Assembly (NCBI RefSeq): GCF_030297015.1
Contig: NZ_AP028056.1
Span: forward strand, 568,939 to 632,938
DNA length: 64,000 nucleotides
From: Brooklawnia propionicigenes
GTDB lineage: Bacteria; Actinomycetota; Actinomycetes; Propionibacteriales; Propionibacteriaceae
Reading direction: 5' to 3'
Shown here: positions 25,852 through 35,152 of the stretch, one piece after another
Layout: each line of letters opens with the position of its first letter
Numbering within the stretch: position 1 is the first letter of the stretch
Translations under genes and position numbers: made by a program
Notes under the pieces: generated by a model
Databases searched by the model: none
Told to the model about the DNA's origin: nothing
Seen by the model: only the letters and a program-made list of their open reading frames with translations

Positions 25852-26964
25852 TCACCCGCAGGCGACCAGCGGTGACTCCAGATCCGGTTGGGCGCCCGGA
25901 GTCTGCCACAGCGTGCTGATGGTTGACGCAGCATCGCGTCCGGTGATCAGCCGATCCAGCGCCGCAGCGCTCCAGGCGTAGGCAAGCTCGAGATCGTCCG
26001 GATCGGTGAAGTCGGCATCGGCCGGCGGTGTGGACGCCGCCGGACAGGCATCGATCAGGGTCTGGGTACTGCCTTGTTGAGCTTGGGGCGATGCCTGCAG
26101 CATCACCCACTCGGCCAGACCCTCGCTGACCCACAGCTGTCCGGCCGCCGGGTGCCCCAGCCAGTTCGTCGCCGCGTGGGTCTGTTCATGGACCAGCAGC
26201 AGATAACGGGATTCGGTGCCGGCGTCGCTGGTCGCGTCGGGGTTGATCACGATACGGGCGGGGGCCGGCTGGCCTGTCGGGCCGGGGCCGCCGCTGTCAG
26301 CAGTCCAGGTGATGGCTCCGGTTCCGATGAAATCGAACGCCGATGCGGCCATCACCTGTTCGAATGCCTGGCTGTTGCCCGGGACCTCGATGACTTGGCG
26401 GCTCGATGGACGGATCAGCCCGGCGGCCTCGGTGGACCGCACGAACTCGGCTGACTGCTCGGCGGCCTGGCGCCAGGAATCCAGATCACCTCCGCCGATG
26501 AGTGTGACTGCTTCGTCCTGCTCGACACTGATGGCCTCCGTCAGCCAGATCGGGGCCGGCGAATCGGGCCGCTGCTCGATATCGCCGAGCAGGCACTGCT
26601 GGGCATCGCATTGCCACTGGGGGACGATGAGGTTGGTCGCCACGCCTTGTTCTCCGGGCACTCGCCAGCCGATCTGCCAGGACCCGCCGGCACCATCGAC
26701 GATGCTCAGCAGCTCGATCTGTCGCAGGTTGTCCCACCAGAGCCCAACGCGCGCGGCGTCGGCGCTGGTGGCGAACACGCGGTCGAATGCGGCCTCATCG
26801 GCAGCACTCAACGCAGCGAGGATGTGGCCCGCCGTGGTCGCCGTGTCGGGGGAAGCCTGCGAAGCCGTGGCTGAGCAGCCGGTGACGACGCTGAGCAGCA
26901 CACCGGCAACAGCCAGCACCGAACTCAACAGGTGCGGGCGGTGCGCTCTAGCCTTCGGTGCCAC
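25852..26964 (-). CDS. Secreted lipoprotein with gluzincin peptidase-like motif
   Basis: A 370-residue lipoprotein: the N-terminal signal ends in a lipobox, SVVTGC, so it is predicted to be anchored outside the membrane. The C-terminal half contains VHEQTHAATN (an HExxH-like zinc site) followed 26 residues later by SEGLAEW, the arrangement of gluzincin metallopeptidases related to M1. The middle region is unassigned. The GTG start at 26964 overlaps the end of the upstream small cysteine protein gene by 17 nt. Peptidase activity is likely but untested; the substrate is unknown. Confidence 0.78.
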   Translation of the reverse strand: MAPKARAHRPHLLSSVLAVAGVLLSVVTGCSATASQASPDTATTAGHILAALSAADEAAFDRVFATSADAARVGLWWDNLRQIELLSIVDGAGGSWQIGWRVPGEQGVATNLIVPQWQCDAQQCLLGDIEQRPDSPAPIWLTEAISVEQDEAVTLIGGGDLDSWRQAAEQSAEFVRSTEAAGLIRPSSRQVIEVPGNSQAFEQVMAASAFDFIGTGAITWTADSGGPGPTGQPAPARIVINPDATSDAGTESRYLLLVHEQTHAATNWLGHPAAGQLWVSEGLAEWVMLQASPQAQQGSTQTLIDACPAASTPPADADFTDPDDLELAYAWSAAALDRLITGRDAASTISTLWQTPGAQPDLESPLVACG

Positions 26965-27145
26965 TGGCCTGATTCCCGGTCTGCATGCGCAACGGTGGGA
27001 CCAGGCCGGCGGCGGCCAGCCAAACGATGGCCGTCTGCTCGTCCGAGCTGAAGTCGACGGTTTCCGGCGGCCCGCACAGCACCGAGATCACACAGCTGCC
27101 GCAGGCGTCTCCACGCACAACGCAGCGGTTGCAGTCGATTCGCAT
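26948..27145 (-). CDS. Small cysteine-rich protein, likely zinc-binding
   Basis: A 65-residue protein. The N-terminus holds paired cysteines (IDCNRCVVRGDACGSCVISVLCG) that could bind zinc or an iron-sulfur cluster. Similar short proteins beginning MRIDC are, from memory, widespread in actinobacteria and uncharacterised. The ATG at 27145 is preferred over one five codons upstream because of that conserved start and a GGGG stretch before it. It overlaps the lipoprotein gene. Confidence 0.65.
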   Translation of the reverse strand: MRIDCNRCVVRGDACGSCVISVLCGPPETVDFSSDEQTAIVWLAAAGLVPPLRMQTGNQASGTEG

Positions 27146-27232
27146 TGTCCCCATGAACACATCAAAGCGCGGTCCCCTGACAATTTGTCGAACGGCGCTG
27201 CCCCGCGGTCACCAAGCGAGTGAGCGATGCGA

Positions 27233-28303
27233 TCAGAAGATCGACATCGGATCGGTGATCTGCCCGTTGACCCAGGTGCTGAAGTGCAGATGGCATCCGG
27301 TCGAGTACCCGGTGGTGCCGACCGCGCCGATCACCTGACCGGCCGTCACGGTCTGTCCGGCCACGACCGACATGGACTGCAAGTGGTTGTAGGCGGCCTT
27401 GTAGATACCGCTGTCGACGACGATCCGGTTGCCCCAGCCGCTCTCGAAGCGCGCGCTGGTGACCACACCGGTCCAGGACGCGACTACCGGGGTGCCGCAG
27501 GCAGCACCGACATCGGTACCGTCGTGCAGTTCGGAGTAGCCACCGATCGGGTTGGTGCGGTATCCGAACGGTGAGGTGATCGGCCCCGTGGCCGGCCAGA
27601 CACCCTGGCCCGATCCGGTCGGCAGGTCCAGGCCGGATCGGCTGACGCCGCTGTCGCCACTGGAGAAAAGTGCAGCGCTTGCGGCCAGGATCGCCGCGTT
27701 CTGGGCATCGGCCAGCGCAGCCTTCTGGGCTTCGGTCAGCCGATTGACGACCTGCTGGGCGCTCGCCACCTTCTTGTCGTATTCGGCAGCCAGCTCGGTC
27801 TGCTGTGCAACCTCATCGGTGACCTTCTGCAAAGCGGCAGCCTGGGTGGTCTCGAGTTCGGTGAGACGCGACTGCTCGGCGGCCAGCCGGATCATCTGCT
27901 CGTCGGTGATCGAGGTAATCGATTGCATCACGGCGATATCTGCCAGGAAACTGTCCTCGGAGTCCGACGTGAACAGCAGCTTGGCGGTGCCGAGTCCGGC
28001 CGCCTGCTGATGGGCCGCCACGGCCACTCGTCCGACCTGAGTACGCATGGCTTCGACCAGCGTCCGCTGATCGGCCAGGTCCTCGGTGGTCAGGTCGTAC
28101 TGGCGCTGCGAGTTCACCTGCGCCTGCTTGGACGCTTCGAGGTTCCGCTGAACCTCGGCCGCCTCGATCTGGAGTTGCGTCAGATCTTTCTGAGCCGCAC
28201 CTACCGCGTCTTCAGCGTGCGCGGCGGGTACCAGCCCGATGGTCAGTGCGATCGCCGCAACCGATCCGATCACTGTCGTCAGCATTCGACGCGAGAGGGA
28301 CAT
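27233..28303 (-). CDS. M23 (LytM) peptidase with coiled coil, secreted
   Basis: A 356-residue exported protein. A signal peptide (residues 1-30) ends AAHA. Residues about 35-215 form a long coiled coil. The C-terminal LytM domain begins near GPITSPFGYRTNP, with HDGTDVG (first zinc ligands) and HLHF (last ligands). The order matches EnvC/NlpD- and RipA-like wall hydrolases or activators. Because both metal motifs are intact, it could be an active endopeptidase for peptidoglycan cross-links. It is transcribed away from the exonuclease gene across a 254-nt gap. Confidence 0.93.
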   Translation of the reverse strand: MSLSRRMLTTVIGSVAAIALTIGLVPAAHAEDAVGAAQKDLTQLQIEAAEVQRNLEASKQAQVNSQRQYDLTTEDLADQRTLVEAMRTQVGRVAVAAHQQAAGLGTAKLLFTSDSEDSFLADIAVMQSITSITDEQMIRLAAEQSRLTELETTQAAALQKVTDEVAQQTELAAEYDKKVASAQQVVNRLTEAQKAALADAQNAAILAASAALFSSGDSGVSRSGLDLPTGSGQGVWPATGPITSPFGYRTNPIGGYSELHDGTDVGAACGTPVVASWTGVVTSARFESGWGNRIVVDSGIYKAAYNHLQSMSVVAGQTVTAGQVIGAVGTTGYSTGCHLHFSTWVNGQITDPMSIF

Positions 28304-28557
28304 TCAGCCACCTTCGTACAGGGAATCTGATGAGAGATTATTAAGACTTCCTAAGAGACTCTAAGGGTTCGCCCACTGATCGCCAAATCATTTGGAGAGA
28401 TTCACCACGGATTTTCACCCGTATCTCATCCGCAGGTCAGCCCTCGAGCCCGGTTTCAGCACGGTTTCGACCACCGTCGGGACCCCGTCCGCCCGCCATC
28501 GCGCCCGGATGCTCCCCGCGAACGAAAACGTCAGACCCGGTCGCTAGCGTCACCTGC
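28304..28557. other. Divergent intergenic region
   Basis: A 254-nt gap between the M23 peptidase (minus) and the exonuclease gene (plus). It is AT-richer than its surroundings near 28330-28400 and must hold both promoters, but no -35/-10 pair or operator could be picked with confidence. Confidence 0.5.
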
Positions 28558-30303
28558 ATGATCCACACATCGCGAAATGCCACGCTGCAGCCCAGCTTGG
28601 ACGATCTCGGAACCCCGCTCGCCGAGGCCACCTTTTGCGTTGTCGATCTGGAGACCACCGGCTCGGGCCCGGAGGCGACGATCACCGAGTTCGGCGCGGT
28701 CAAGGTCCGCGGCGGCGAGGTGCTCGGCGAGTTCAGCACGCTGGTGAACCCGGGTACACACATTCCCGGATTCATCGCTGTGCTCACCGGCATCACCAAC
28801 CAGATGGTGGTCGATGCGCCCACACTGAGCCAGGTGCTGCCGAGCTGGCTCGAGTTCTCGCGAGGCACCGTCCTGGTGGCCCACAACGCCCGCTTCGACA
28901 TCGGCTTCTTGAAGCGGGCCTGCGAGCAGTTCGACTACCCCTGGCCCGGCCAGATGGTCGTCGATACGGTCGGGTTGGCGCGTCAGGCGCTGCTGCCCGG
29001 CGAGGTGCCCAACGTCAAGCTGCATACCTTGGCCGATCACTTCCATGCCTCCACGCAACCCAACCATCGAGCCCTCTCGGATGCGCGCGCGACAGTCGAT
29101 GTGCTGCACGGATTGCTGGAGCGGGTCGGGAATCTGGGCTTGTTGACCGTCGATGACCTCAAGGAGTTCGAGCATCGGGTGTCGCCGCAACGGCGTGCCA
29201 AGCGAACCTGGGCCACCGACCTGCCCGAGGCACCAGGCATCTACATCTTCTATGCGCGCCGCCCCGGGCAGCAACGGCAGGTGCTCTACGTGGGCAAGGC
29301 CACCAACATCCGCCGCAGGGTACGCACGTACTTCACGTCGTCGGAGACCCGGCCACGGATGGACGAGATGGTCCGCGTGGCGACCGGGGTGGAGGCTGTG
29401 GTCTGCGCCACCGAACTCGAGGCCGAGGTGCGAGAGCTGCGCACGATCGCGGCCCACTCCCCCCGCTACAACCGGCGCTCCCGCCGCCAGGACAAGGTGG
29501 CATGGGTCAAGCTCACCTGTGACCGATATCCGCGCTTGTCGATCGTCACTTCGCCGGGCGACGACCAGGCCACCTACTGGGGCCCGTTCAGTTCGCGGTC
29601 GGCCGCCCAGGAGGCCTGCGAGGTGATCTACGACAGCTATCCGCTGCGGCAGTGCACGATGCGGATCGGCAGGAAGGCCGCGGGCGCAGGCTGCGTCCTC
29701 AGCGAACTCGGCAAGTGCCTGGCTCCATGCCAGGGCATCGATCCGGACGGCTACCACGAAGTCGTGGAGCAGGTTCGCGAAGCCCTGACCACTGATCTGC
29801 GTCCCACCGTGGCACGGGTCGGGCAGCGCATCGGTCAGCTGTCGGCCCAGCAGCGCTACGAACAAGCCGACGTGCTCACCGCCAGATTGCGCAGCTATGT
29901 TGCCACGACACAGCGCTTCCACCGGCTGGTGGGGTTCTCGCGCTGTCGGCAGATTGTGGCTGCTCAGTGGGTTCCGGGCCCCTCCGCCAATCCCGGCTGG
30001 CAGATTCACGTGATCCGCTACGGCAGGCTCGCCGCAGCCGCAACCGCAGCCCCCGGGCAGGACCCCATGGCCACAGCAGACCAGGCGATCCGGCTCGCCG
30101 AATCCGTGCTGCCCTCCCCGCACGGCCTGCCGTCGTGCTCGGTGGAAGAGGCCGAGCGAATCGCAGCCTGGCTGGAGCGTCCAGGAGTCCGCTTGATGGA
30201 TATCGACGGCGAGTGGTCGATGCCGCTGCACAGCGGAATCGACGGCGCTGATCTCCCGCGGCTGGCGCTGGGGACGTCCTCCCCGGCGCCGGCGGTCGCC
30301 TGA
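28558..30303 (+). CDS. DEDD exonuclease / GIY-YIG (UvrC-like) fusion nuclease
   Basis: A 581-residue two-nuclease protein typical of actinobacteria. Residues about 20-190 are a DnaQ-like 3'-5' exonuclease: FCVVDLETTG (motif I), HNARFDIGFL (motif II) and HRALSDARATVDVL (motif III). Residues about 215-300 are a GIY-YIG endonuclease: GIYIFYARRP and VLYVGKATNIRRRVRTYF. A C-terminal region has UvrC/Cho-like sequence, including four cysteines around CVLSELGKCLAPCQG. A role in DNA repair, possibly as an alternative incision nuclease, is inferred from UvrC and Cho. An antisense open frame of similar length exists but carries no motif. Confidence 0.92.
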   Translation: MIHTSRNATLQPSLDDLGTPLAEATFCVVDLETTGSGPEATITEFGAVKVRGGEVLGEFSTLVNPGTHIPGFIAVLTGITNQMVVDAPTLSQVLPSWLEFSRGTVLVAHNARFDIGFLKRACEQFDYPWPGQMVVDTVGLARQALLPGEVPNVKLHTLADHFHASTQPNHRALSDARATVDVLHGLLERVGNLGLLTVDDLKEFEHRVSPQRRAKRTWATDLPEAPGIYIFYARRPGQQRQVLYVGKATNIRRRVRTYFTSSETRPRMDEMVRVATGVEAVVCATELEAEVRELRTIAAHSPRYNRRSRRQDKVAWVKLTCDRYPRLSIVTSPGDDQATYWGPFSSRSAAQEACEVIYDSYPLRQCTMRIGRKAAGAGCVLSELGKCLAPCQGIDPDGYHEVVEQVREALTTDLRPTVARVGQRIGQLSAQQRYEQADVLTARLRSYVATTQRFHRLVGFSRCRQIVAAQWVPGPSANPGWQIHVIRYGRLAAAATAAPGQDPMATADQAIRLAESVLPSPHGLPSCSVEEAERIAAWLERPGVRLMDIDGEWSMPLHSGIDGADLPRLALGTSSPAPAVA

Positions 30304-30350
30304 AAGCTCGGTCAGCGTTGCCCGCAGCAGTGGGGCACTAGACTCATGCC

Positions 30351-30632
30351 ATGATCACCGCCATCGTCTTCGTCCATGTCGACAACGACCGTATCCCGGA
30401 GGTGGCTGAGCAGATCGCAGCCATCGACGGCATCAGCGAGGTCTATTCGGTGACCGGACGAATCGATCTGATCGCCATCGTGCGGGTGGCGTCCTTCGAC
30501 GACGTCGCCCCGGTGGTCGCCGACGCGCTGGCGAAGGTGCCGGGGGTGCGGCAGACCGAGACTCATCTGGCCTTCCGCGCCTACAGCCGCCACGATCTGG
30601 ACGCCACGTTCTCCATCGGCATCAGCGACTGA
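30351..30632 (+). CDS. Stand-alone Lrp/AsnC effector-binding (RAM) protein
   Basis: A 93-residue protein equal to the C-terminal amino-acid-binding RAM domain of Lrp/AsnC regulators, without the DNA-binding part: ITAIVFVHVDNDRIPEVAEQIAAIDGISEVYSVTG is cut here to its ends, VTGRIDLIAIVRV and TETHLAFRAYS. Such proteins form dimers or octamers and may modulate full-length Lrp proteins by mixing subunits. It lies 47 nt after the exonuclease and may share its transcript. Confidence 0.88.
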   Translation: MITAIVFVHVDNDRIPEVAEQIAAIDGISEVYSVTGRIDLIAIVRVASFDDVAPVVADALAKVPGVRQTETHLAFRAYSRHDLDATFSIGISD

Positions 30633-30736
30633 CCCAGCCGCTTCGACCGGTCCCCAGAACCCTCGCCGCAGGATCAGTCCGCTTCTGCTGCAATGGGAGC
30701 GAATGACTCTACGGCGAGCGTTCGAGGTCGCGTAGT

Positions 30737-30754
30737 GGTCGGGCGATGTCGAGG

Positions 30755-30768
<14 letters not shown>
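30737..30768. repeat. 16-bp tandem duplication at the end of the cyclophilin gene
   Basis: Two adjacent 16-bp copies (30737-30752 and 30753-30768) with one mismatch. The second copy contains the last codons and the stop (30755-30757) of the cyclophilin gene; the first lies just beyond it. This is the second tandem duplication in the window found exactly at a gene end. Confidence 0.75.
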
Positions 30769-31264
<496 letters not shown>

Positions 31265-31487
31265 GCGAACCCACCTTTCGGAGATGCTTTGTTGAGGCTT
31301 GTCGTCTCCATCTTTGCAGACGCCCTGAATGGGCTGCGGGATTCAGTGGGTTCACCGGATATGTACCACCCGACCACGTAGCGTTGATGATGCAGAGCTT
31401 CCGTAGCGCAGGCACCGTCTGCAGCGGAACCTCTCAGCTCGATCACGAGCAGCTCGAGTACGAGCCCAGCAACGAAACGGAGAGATT
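31265..31487. other. Divergent intergenic region
   Basis: A 223-nt gap between cyclophilin (minus) and the coiled-coil protein (plus). No inverted repeat, riboswitch or clear promoter was found in it. Confidence 0.5.
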
Positions 31488-32408
31488 ATGTCCTGCAAGT
31501 ACAAGAAAGCCCGCACGGCCGCCCACAAGGCCGCCGAAGAGGCGCTTGAGCAAGGCACCAACGCCTTCGACGAAGCCGTCAGCCACGTGACGCCGATCGC
31601 CAAACAAGCCAGCCGCCAGGTCGCCGATCTGAGTCATCAGGCCGCCGATCTCGGTCGCCAGGCCGCCGACTACGTCGTCCCGGCCTTCGAAGATGCTCGT
31701 GAGCGCATCACGCCCAAGGTTGAAGAGGTCGTCGAGCGGCTCCAGCCGGCCGTCACTCAGGCCTATGAGACCGTTTCGGACAAGGTCCAGCATGAGTGGT
31801 ACCCGAAGCTCCAAGAGTTCTGGGACGAGGCCAACGAGAATCCGTCGGTGATCGAGGCTTCGAAGCGTGGGCGCTCGGTCGTTGCCGCGCTGCGTGGCGA
31901 TCTTCAGCTCCCCGAGGCCGTGGCAGTACCCGAGGTGGTCGTCGACAAGCCACGTAAGCACCGTGTGCTCGGTCGGCTCTTCACCATTCTCGGTATTGCC
32001 GCCGCGGTAGCCGCGATCGTGGTGGTGGTACGCGCGGTGCTGGGCAATGACGACGATGGTTGGTCGCCGCAGCAGCCGATGCGCCCGGATCAGGACGTCG
32101 AGGACGACTCGTGGGGCGAGAGCCCGTTCGCCGACGAGGACGAGACCGTCTTGGATGACGAAGCAGCCGCCGAGGAAGACATGATCGCCGAGGGCAGCCC
32201 GGCCACTGAGCCGGAAGCCGGCCTCGGTGCCCTGGAGGGCGCCTACGTCGGTACCGAGCCCCCGGCCGGTTACGTCATCAAGGGCAACGAGCGCTCCATG
32301 AAGTACCACACTCCCCAGGCTGCGGGATACGAGCGCACCAACGCCGACATCTGGTTCAACAGCGAGGAGGCGGCTGTCGCGGCCGGGTTCACCAAGGCCC
32401 AGCGTTGA
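31488..32408 (+). CDS. Coiled-coil membrane protein with a C-terminal sunset-like domain
   Basis: A 306-residue protein of unknown function. The first 140 residues are helical and charged with repeated Gln/Ala heptads. One membrane segment lies near residues 163-183 (LGRLFTILGIAAAVAAIVV). An acidic linker rich in Asp and Glu follows. The last 45 residues, VIKGNERSMKYHTPQAAG then YERTNADIWFNSEEAAVAAGF, resemble a small domain found at the C-termini of several actinobacterial and phage proteins (from memory called sunset). A hairpin terminator lies 24 nt after the stop. Confidence 0.75.
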   Translation: MSCKYKKARTAAHKAAEEALEQGTNAFDEAVSHVTPIAKQASRQVADLSHQAADLGRQAADYVVPAFEDARERITPKVEEVVERLQPAVTQAYETVSDKVQHEWYPKLQEFWDEANENPSVIEASKRGRSVVAALRGDLQLPEAVAVPEVVVDKPRKHRVLGRLFTILGIAAAVAAIVVVVRAVLGNDDDGWSPQQPMRPDQDVEDDSWGESPFADEDETVLDDEAAAEEDMIAEGSPATEPEAGLGALEGAYVGTEPPAGYVIKGNERSMKYHTPQAAGYERTNADIWFNSEEAAVAAGFTKAQR

Positions 32409-32431
32409 TTCTGTAACACAGCTTGAACGAA

Positions 32432-32467
32432 CGGGGCCGGTCAGTGCGTGAGCAGTGACCGGCCCCG
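32432..32467 (+). terminator. Hairpin terminator
   Basis: A perfect 12-bp stem (32432-32443 with 32456-32467; arms CGGGGCCGGTCA and TGACCGGCCCCG) and a 12-nt loop, just after the coiled-coil protein gene. Confidence 0.8.
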
Positions 32468-32527
32468 CTCCTTGTGATGGTGGCGCCGCATCGGCGGAGC
32501 CGGCATCGCAGCCGCCCGTGGGACTCG

Positions 32528-32603
32528 CCGGTGTTGTCCGAGGGCCCACCGGTGTTGTCCGTACCCCGGTCGGTGTTGTCCGTTTTGCCCCCGGTGTTGT
32601 CCG
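32528..32603. repeat. Four direct repeats with exact 21-bp period
   Basis: Four copies of a 13-bp unit close to CCGGTGTTGTCCG start at 32528, 32549, 32570 and 32591; the spacing is exactly 21 bp each time, about two turns of DNA. The units themselves differ at one position while the spacers differ freely. They lie upstream of the helix-turn-helix gene that begins at 32699. The regular same-face spacing suggests an array of protein-binding sites. Confidence 0.7.
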
Positions 32604-32698
32604 TTACTGCTCACCTGCTTGTCACAGTCCATTGGGTTGGGCTGAAGTGGTGTCAAGAGGACGCGAAGTCTGCGTCCGGCTCACCCTCAGGAGACACC

Positions 32699-33253
32699 AT
32701 GACGATTCTCGCTCCGCCGGCTCCGGCACCGGCTCGCAGGACTACCCGGACCTCAAGCACGACTGCCGCACCCTGCACGAGCGCCGACTGCCGGGTGAAC
32801 GCCGAACCGTTCCGCGCCTGGGTGCGGCAACTGATGAGCGATACCGGGCTGCCCTGGCGGGTCATCGCACGGGCCTCCCGGGTGCCCTCGGCGACCGTCT
32901 ATGCGCTGCTCCGCGGCCAGGATCAGCGCAGCATGGCGACCCTCCCCCAGCTGGAGGCGGAACGGTTGTTCCGGCTCGATCATCACCGTCTGGCCTACCT
33001 GCAACAGGAGCCCGCCGACCCGCAACAGGTGCGGCTGCTGCTCTTGTCGCTGGCGATGGCAGGCTGCAGCAACCGCCAGATTGCCGAGTTCAGCGGCATC
33101 GACACCCTCACCGTCCGCGTCCTGATGACCGGCGACAGAGCCTGGTGTTCGCGTCTGCAGCAGGTGCGCGCCGAGGCCGCCTGCGAGGCCTGGGGGATCA
33201 ATCCGGACATGGTGGTGCGCAAGAGAGCTCCGGCAGCCAGGATCGGTCGATGA
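32699..33253 (+). CDS. Helix-turn-helix protein upstream of prepilin peptidase
   Basis: A 184-residue soluble protein, not a recognised family. Two stretches look like helix-turn-helix units: LPWRVIARASRVPSATVYALL and CSNRQIAEFSGIDTLTVRVLM. A basic C-terminus follows. The ATG at 32699 is chosen because of an AGGAG 5 nt upstream; the longer frame runs back through the 21-bp repeats. Its stop overlaps the start of the prepilin peptidase gene (ATGA), so the two are co-translated. It may regulate this pair by binding the upstream repeat array, which is inference. Confidence 0.72.
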   Translation: MTILAPPAPAPARRTTRTSSTTAAPCTSADCRVNAEPFRAWVRQLMSDTGLPWRVIARASRVPSATVYALLRGQDQRSMATLPQLEAERLFRLDHHRLAYLQQEPADPQQVRLLLLSLAMAGCSNRQIAEFSGIDTLTVRVLMTGDRAWCSRLQQVRAEAACEAWGINPDMVVRKRAPAARIGR

Positions 33254-33966
33254 GCGCGCCGGTGACCCAGTGGCTGCTGCTCTCAGCGGTGGCCATCCCA
33301 CTCGTGGTTGCCCAGGCGATCATCGTGGCCACTCACCCGGAACCCGGCGATGATGAACCGGACGCTCACCTCAAGCCCCGGTATGCCGATCTCGTGCGGC
33401 CCGGTGGCGTGAGTGTGCTCCTGGTACTGGCCGTGACAGGCTGCCTGCCGATCGCCGCCGCGCCGCCGGCGGTACGTCCGGCGTGGGTCGTGTGGACCAG
33501 CGCGGTTCTGGTGCTCGTCTACGTCGATGCGCGGACGACCTGGCTGCCGATACGCGCCAATCACTTCGCCGCAGCCTGCCTGATCGCGGCTGTCGCGGCA
33601 GGTCTGATCATCGATCCCGCCGGGTGGCCCGCCGCTGCGCTGCGTGCGATAGGTGGCGCCGCGGCGGCCGGCGGACTGTTCTGGCTGCCGTGGCGGCTGA
33701 GCAATTCCCTCGGATTCGGCGATGTGCGGTTGGCGGCGATGACCGGCGCACTGGCGGCACTGGGTTCGGTGCAGTGGTGGTTCCTGGCGATCTTCGCCGG
33801 ATCTGTCGCGTCCGCCTGCTGGGGTCTGATCACCGCGCTGTGGCGTCGCCGACATCCATCACCCTACGGACGCGCTTTCCCCTATGGTCCTGGCCTGTGG
33901 CTGGGGCCATGGCTGGCCTGGGCATGGCTCGCTGCCACCGGCAGCATCCCGGTGGCAGCCGGATAG
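33250..33966 (+). CDS. Type IV prepilin peptidase family membrane protein
   Basis: A 238-residue aspartic membrane protease related to PilD/TadV. The two catalytic aspartates are visible: YVDARTTWLP and the GxGD motif in LGFGDVRLAAMTG. About seven hydrophobic segments are present, and the N-terminal methyltransferase domain of long PilD enzymes is absent, as usual for the short form. No pilin, ATPase or secretin gene lies in the window, so its substrate is encoded elsewhere. Confidence 0.85.
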   Translation: MSAPVTQWLLLSAVAIPLVVAQAIIVATHPEPGDDEPDAHLKPRYADLVRPGGVSVLLVLAVTGCLPIAAAPPAVRPAWVVWTSAVLVLVYVDARTTWLPIRANHFAAACLIAAVAAGLIIDPAGWPAAALRAIGGAAAAGGLFWLPWRLSNSLGFGDVRLAAMTGALAALGSVQWWFLAIFAGSVASACWGLITALWRRRHPSPYGRAFPYGPGLWLGPWLAWAWLAATGSIPVAAG

Positions 33967-34012
33967 CACAAGGCGTGGCCGGGGCCGAGATGGCCCGTCA
34001 CACCGAAGTGCT

Positions 34013-35074
34013 TCAGCGCCCGGCAGCTACCGCCCGCTGGGTGGCCTCGATCCAGCTGTCCAACAGCGCCGTCGCCTTGCCTTCATCGATCGCGGCAGCC
34101 GCCCGGCCGAGCTTGCTGCGCAGCTGCTCGGCGACCGGTGTCATCAGACTCGGGCCGTCGAAGGCCAGTAGTGCCGCAGCCGCGTTGACCAGCACGATGT
34201 CGCGTACTGGCCCGGTGGCGCCGGCGAAGACGTCTCGTACGACCTGCGCATTGTGCTCCGGCTTGCCACCGACCAGATCCGTGGGCAGCGACGGGGTCAC
34301 ACCCAGGTCGTTGGGGTCCAGTTCCGTGCGCACGACCTGTCCGTCACTGATCAACCAGATGTCGGAGCTTGTCGTGGTGGTCAGCTCGTCCAGGCCGTCT
34401 TCACCATGGAAGACCATGCCGCGGTTGCCCCGCGCGGCCAGCACACCGGCGACCAGGTCGGCCAGCTCCAGGTTGGCCACGCCAATTGCCTGCGCCTGCG
34501 GGCGAGCGGGATTGGCCAGCGGACCCAAGAAGTTGAAGGTGGTCTGGATGCCCAGTTCCTTGCGCACCGGAGCGGTGTGCCGCAACGAGGAGTGGTACAG
34601 CGGGGCGAACAGGAAAACCAGGCCGCATTCGTCAAAGATGCCGCCCTGGCGCTCCGGGGGCACGTTCAATGCCACACCGAGCGCCTCCAGGCAGTCGGCG
34701 GTGCCACTCATGGAACTGGCCGCCCGGTTGCCGTGCTTGACCACCTTCGCGCCCGCTGCGGCGGCAACGATGGCAGCCATCGTCGAGATGTTGACGGTGT
34801 TGGCGCGATCACCACCGGAGCCCACCACGTCGACGGCGTCGGTGGGCAGTTCAATCGGTGTCGCCTTGTCGAGCATCCCCGAGGCCAAGGCATCGATCTC
34901 GGTGACCGTCTCACCCTTGGCCCGCAACGCCACCATGAATGCGGCCATCTGGGCCGCGCTGGCGTTCCCCGAGAGGATCTCACTCATCGCCCATCGGGTC
35001 GTCTCAGTGTCCATATCCTCGCCACGGACGAGACTGGTTAAGACATCGGGCCACGTGTGATTCATATTTGCCAC
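34013..35074 (-). CDS. trpD: Anthranilate phosphoribosyltransferase
   Basis: This enzyme joins anthranilate to PRPP in tryptophan synthesis. It has 353 residues. VVGSGGDRANTVNIST is the PRPP-binding motif, VVKHGNRAASS is the anthranilate channel motif, and LGPLANPARP is conserved. The GTG at 35074 or the ATG three codons later could start translation; an AGGGA lies 4 nt before the GTG. No other trp gene is adjacent, as is usual for actinobacterial trpD. A receiver-like gene lies upstream on the same strand. Confidence 0.95.
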   Translation of the reverse strand: MANMNHTWPDVLTSLVRGEDMDTETTRWAMSEILSGNASAAQMAAFMVALRAKGETVTEIDALASGMLDKATPIELPTDAVDVVGSGGDRANTVNISTMAAIVAAAAGAKVVKHGNRAASSMSGTADCLEALGVALNVPPERQGGIFDECGLVFLFAPLYHSSLRHTAPVRKELGIQTTFNFLGPLANPARPQAQAIGVANLELADLVAGVLAARGNRGMVFHGEDGLDELTTTTSSDIWLISDGQVVRTELDPNDLGVTPSLPTDLVGGKPEHNAQVVRDVFAGATGPVRDIVLVNAAAALLAFDGPSLMTPVAEQLRSKLGRAAAAIDEGKATALLDSWIEATQRAVAAGR

Positions 35075-35152
35075 ATTATCCCTGTGCTACCTGGGCGCGC
35101 GCAGGCGTCCGGATTGACCCGGGGTCTCAGCCTGCGTGCCGGAATGTGCCGG

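Noticed and set aside
28531-30231. 566-codon open frame antisense to the exonuclease-UvrC fusion
   Set aside because: No domain or motif; the opposite strand has complete nuclease motifs. High GC content keeps antisense frames open.
31443-32549. 368-codon antisense frame over the coiled-coil protein and terminator
   Set aside because: It crosses a strong terminator hairpin and lacks any family feature.
32441-32656. Minus-strand 71-codon frame with GQHR every seven residues
   Set aside because: The pattern comes from the 21-bp DNA repeats and overlaps a terminator; coding is unlikely, though it is the reason decayed coding sequence was considered.
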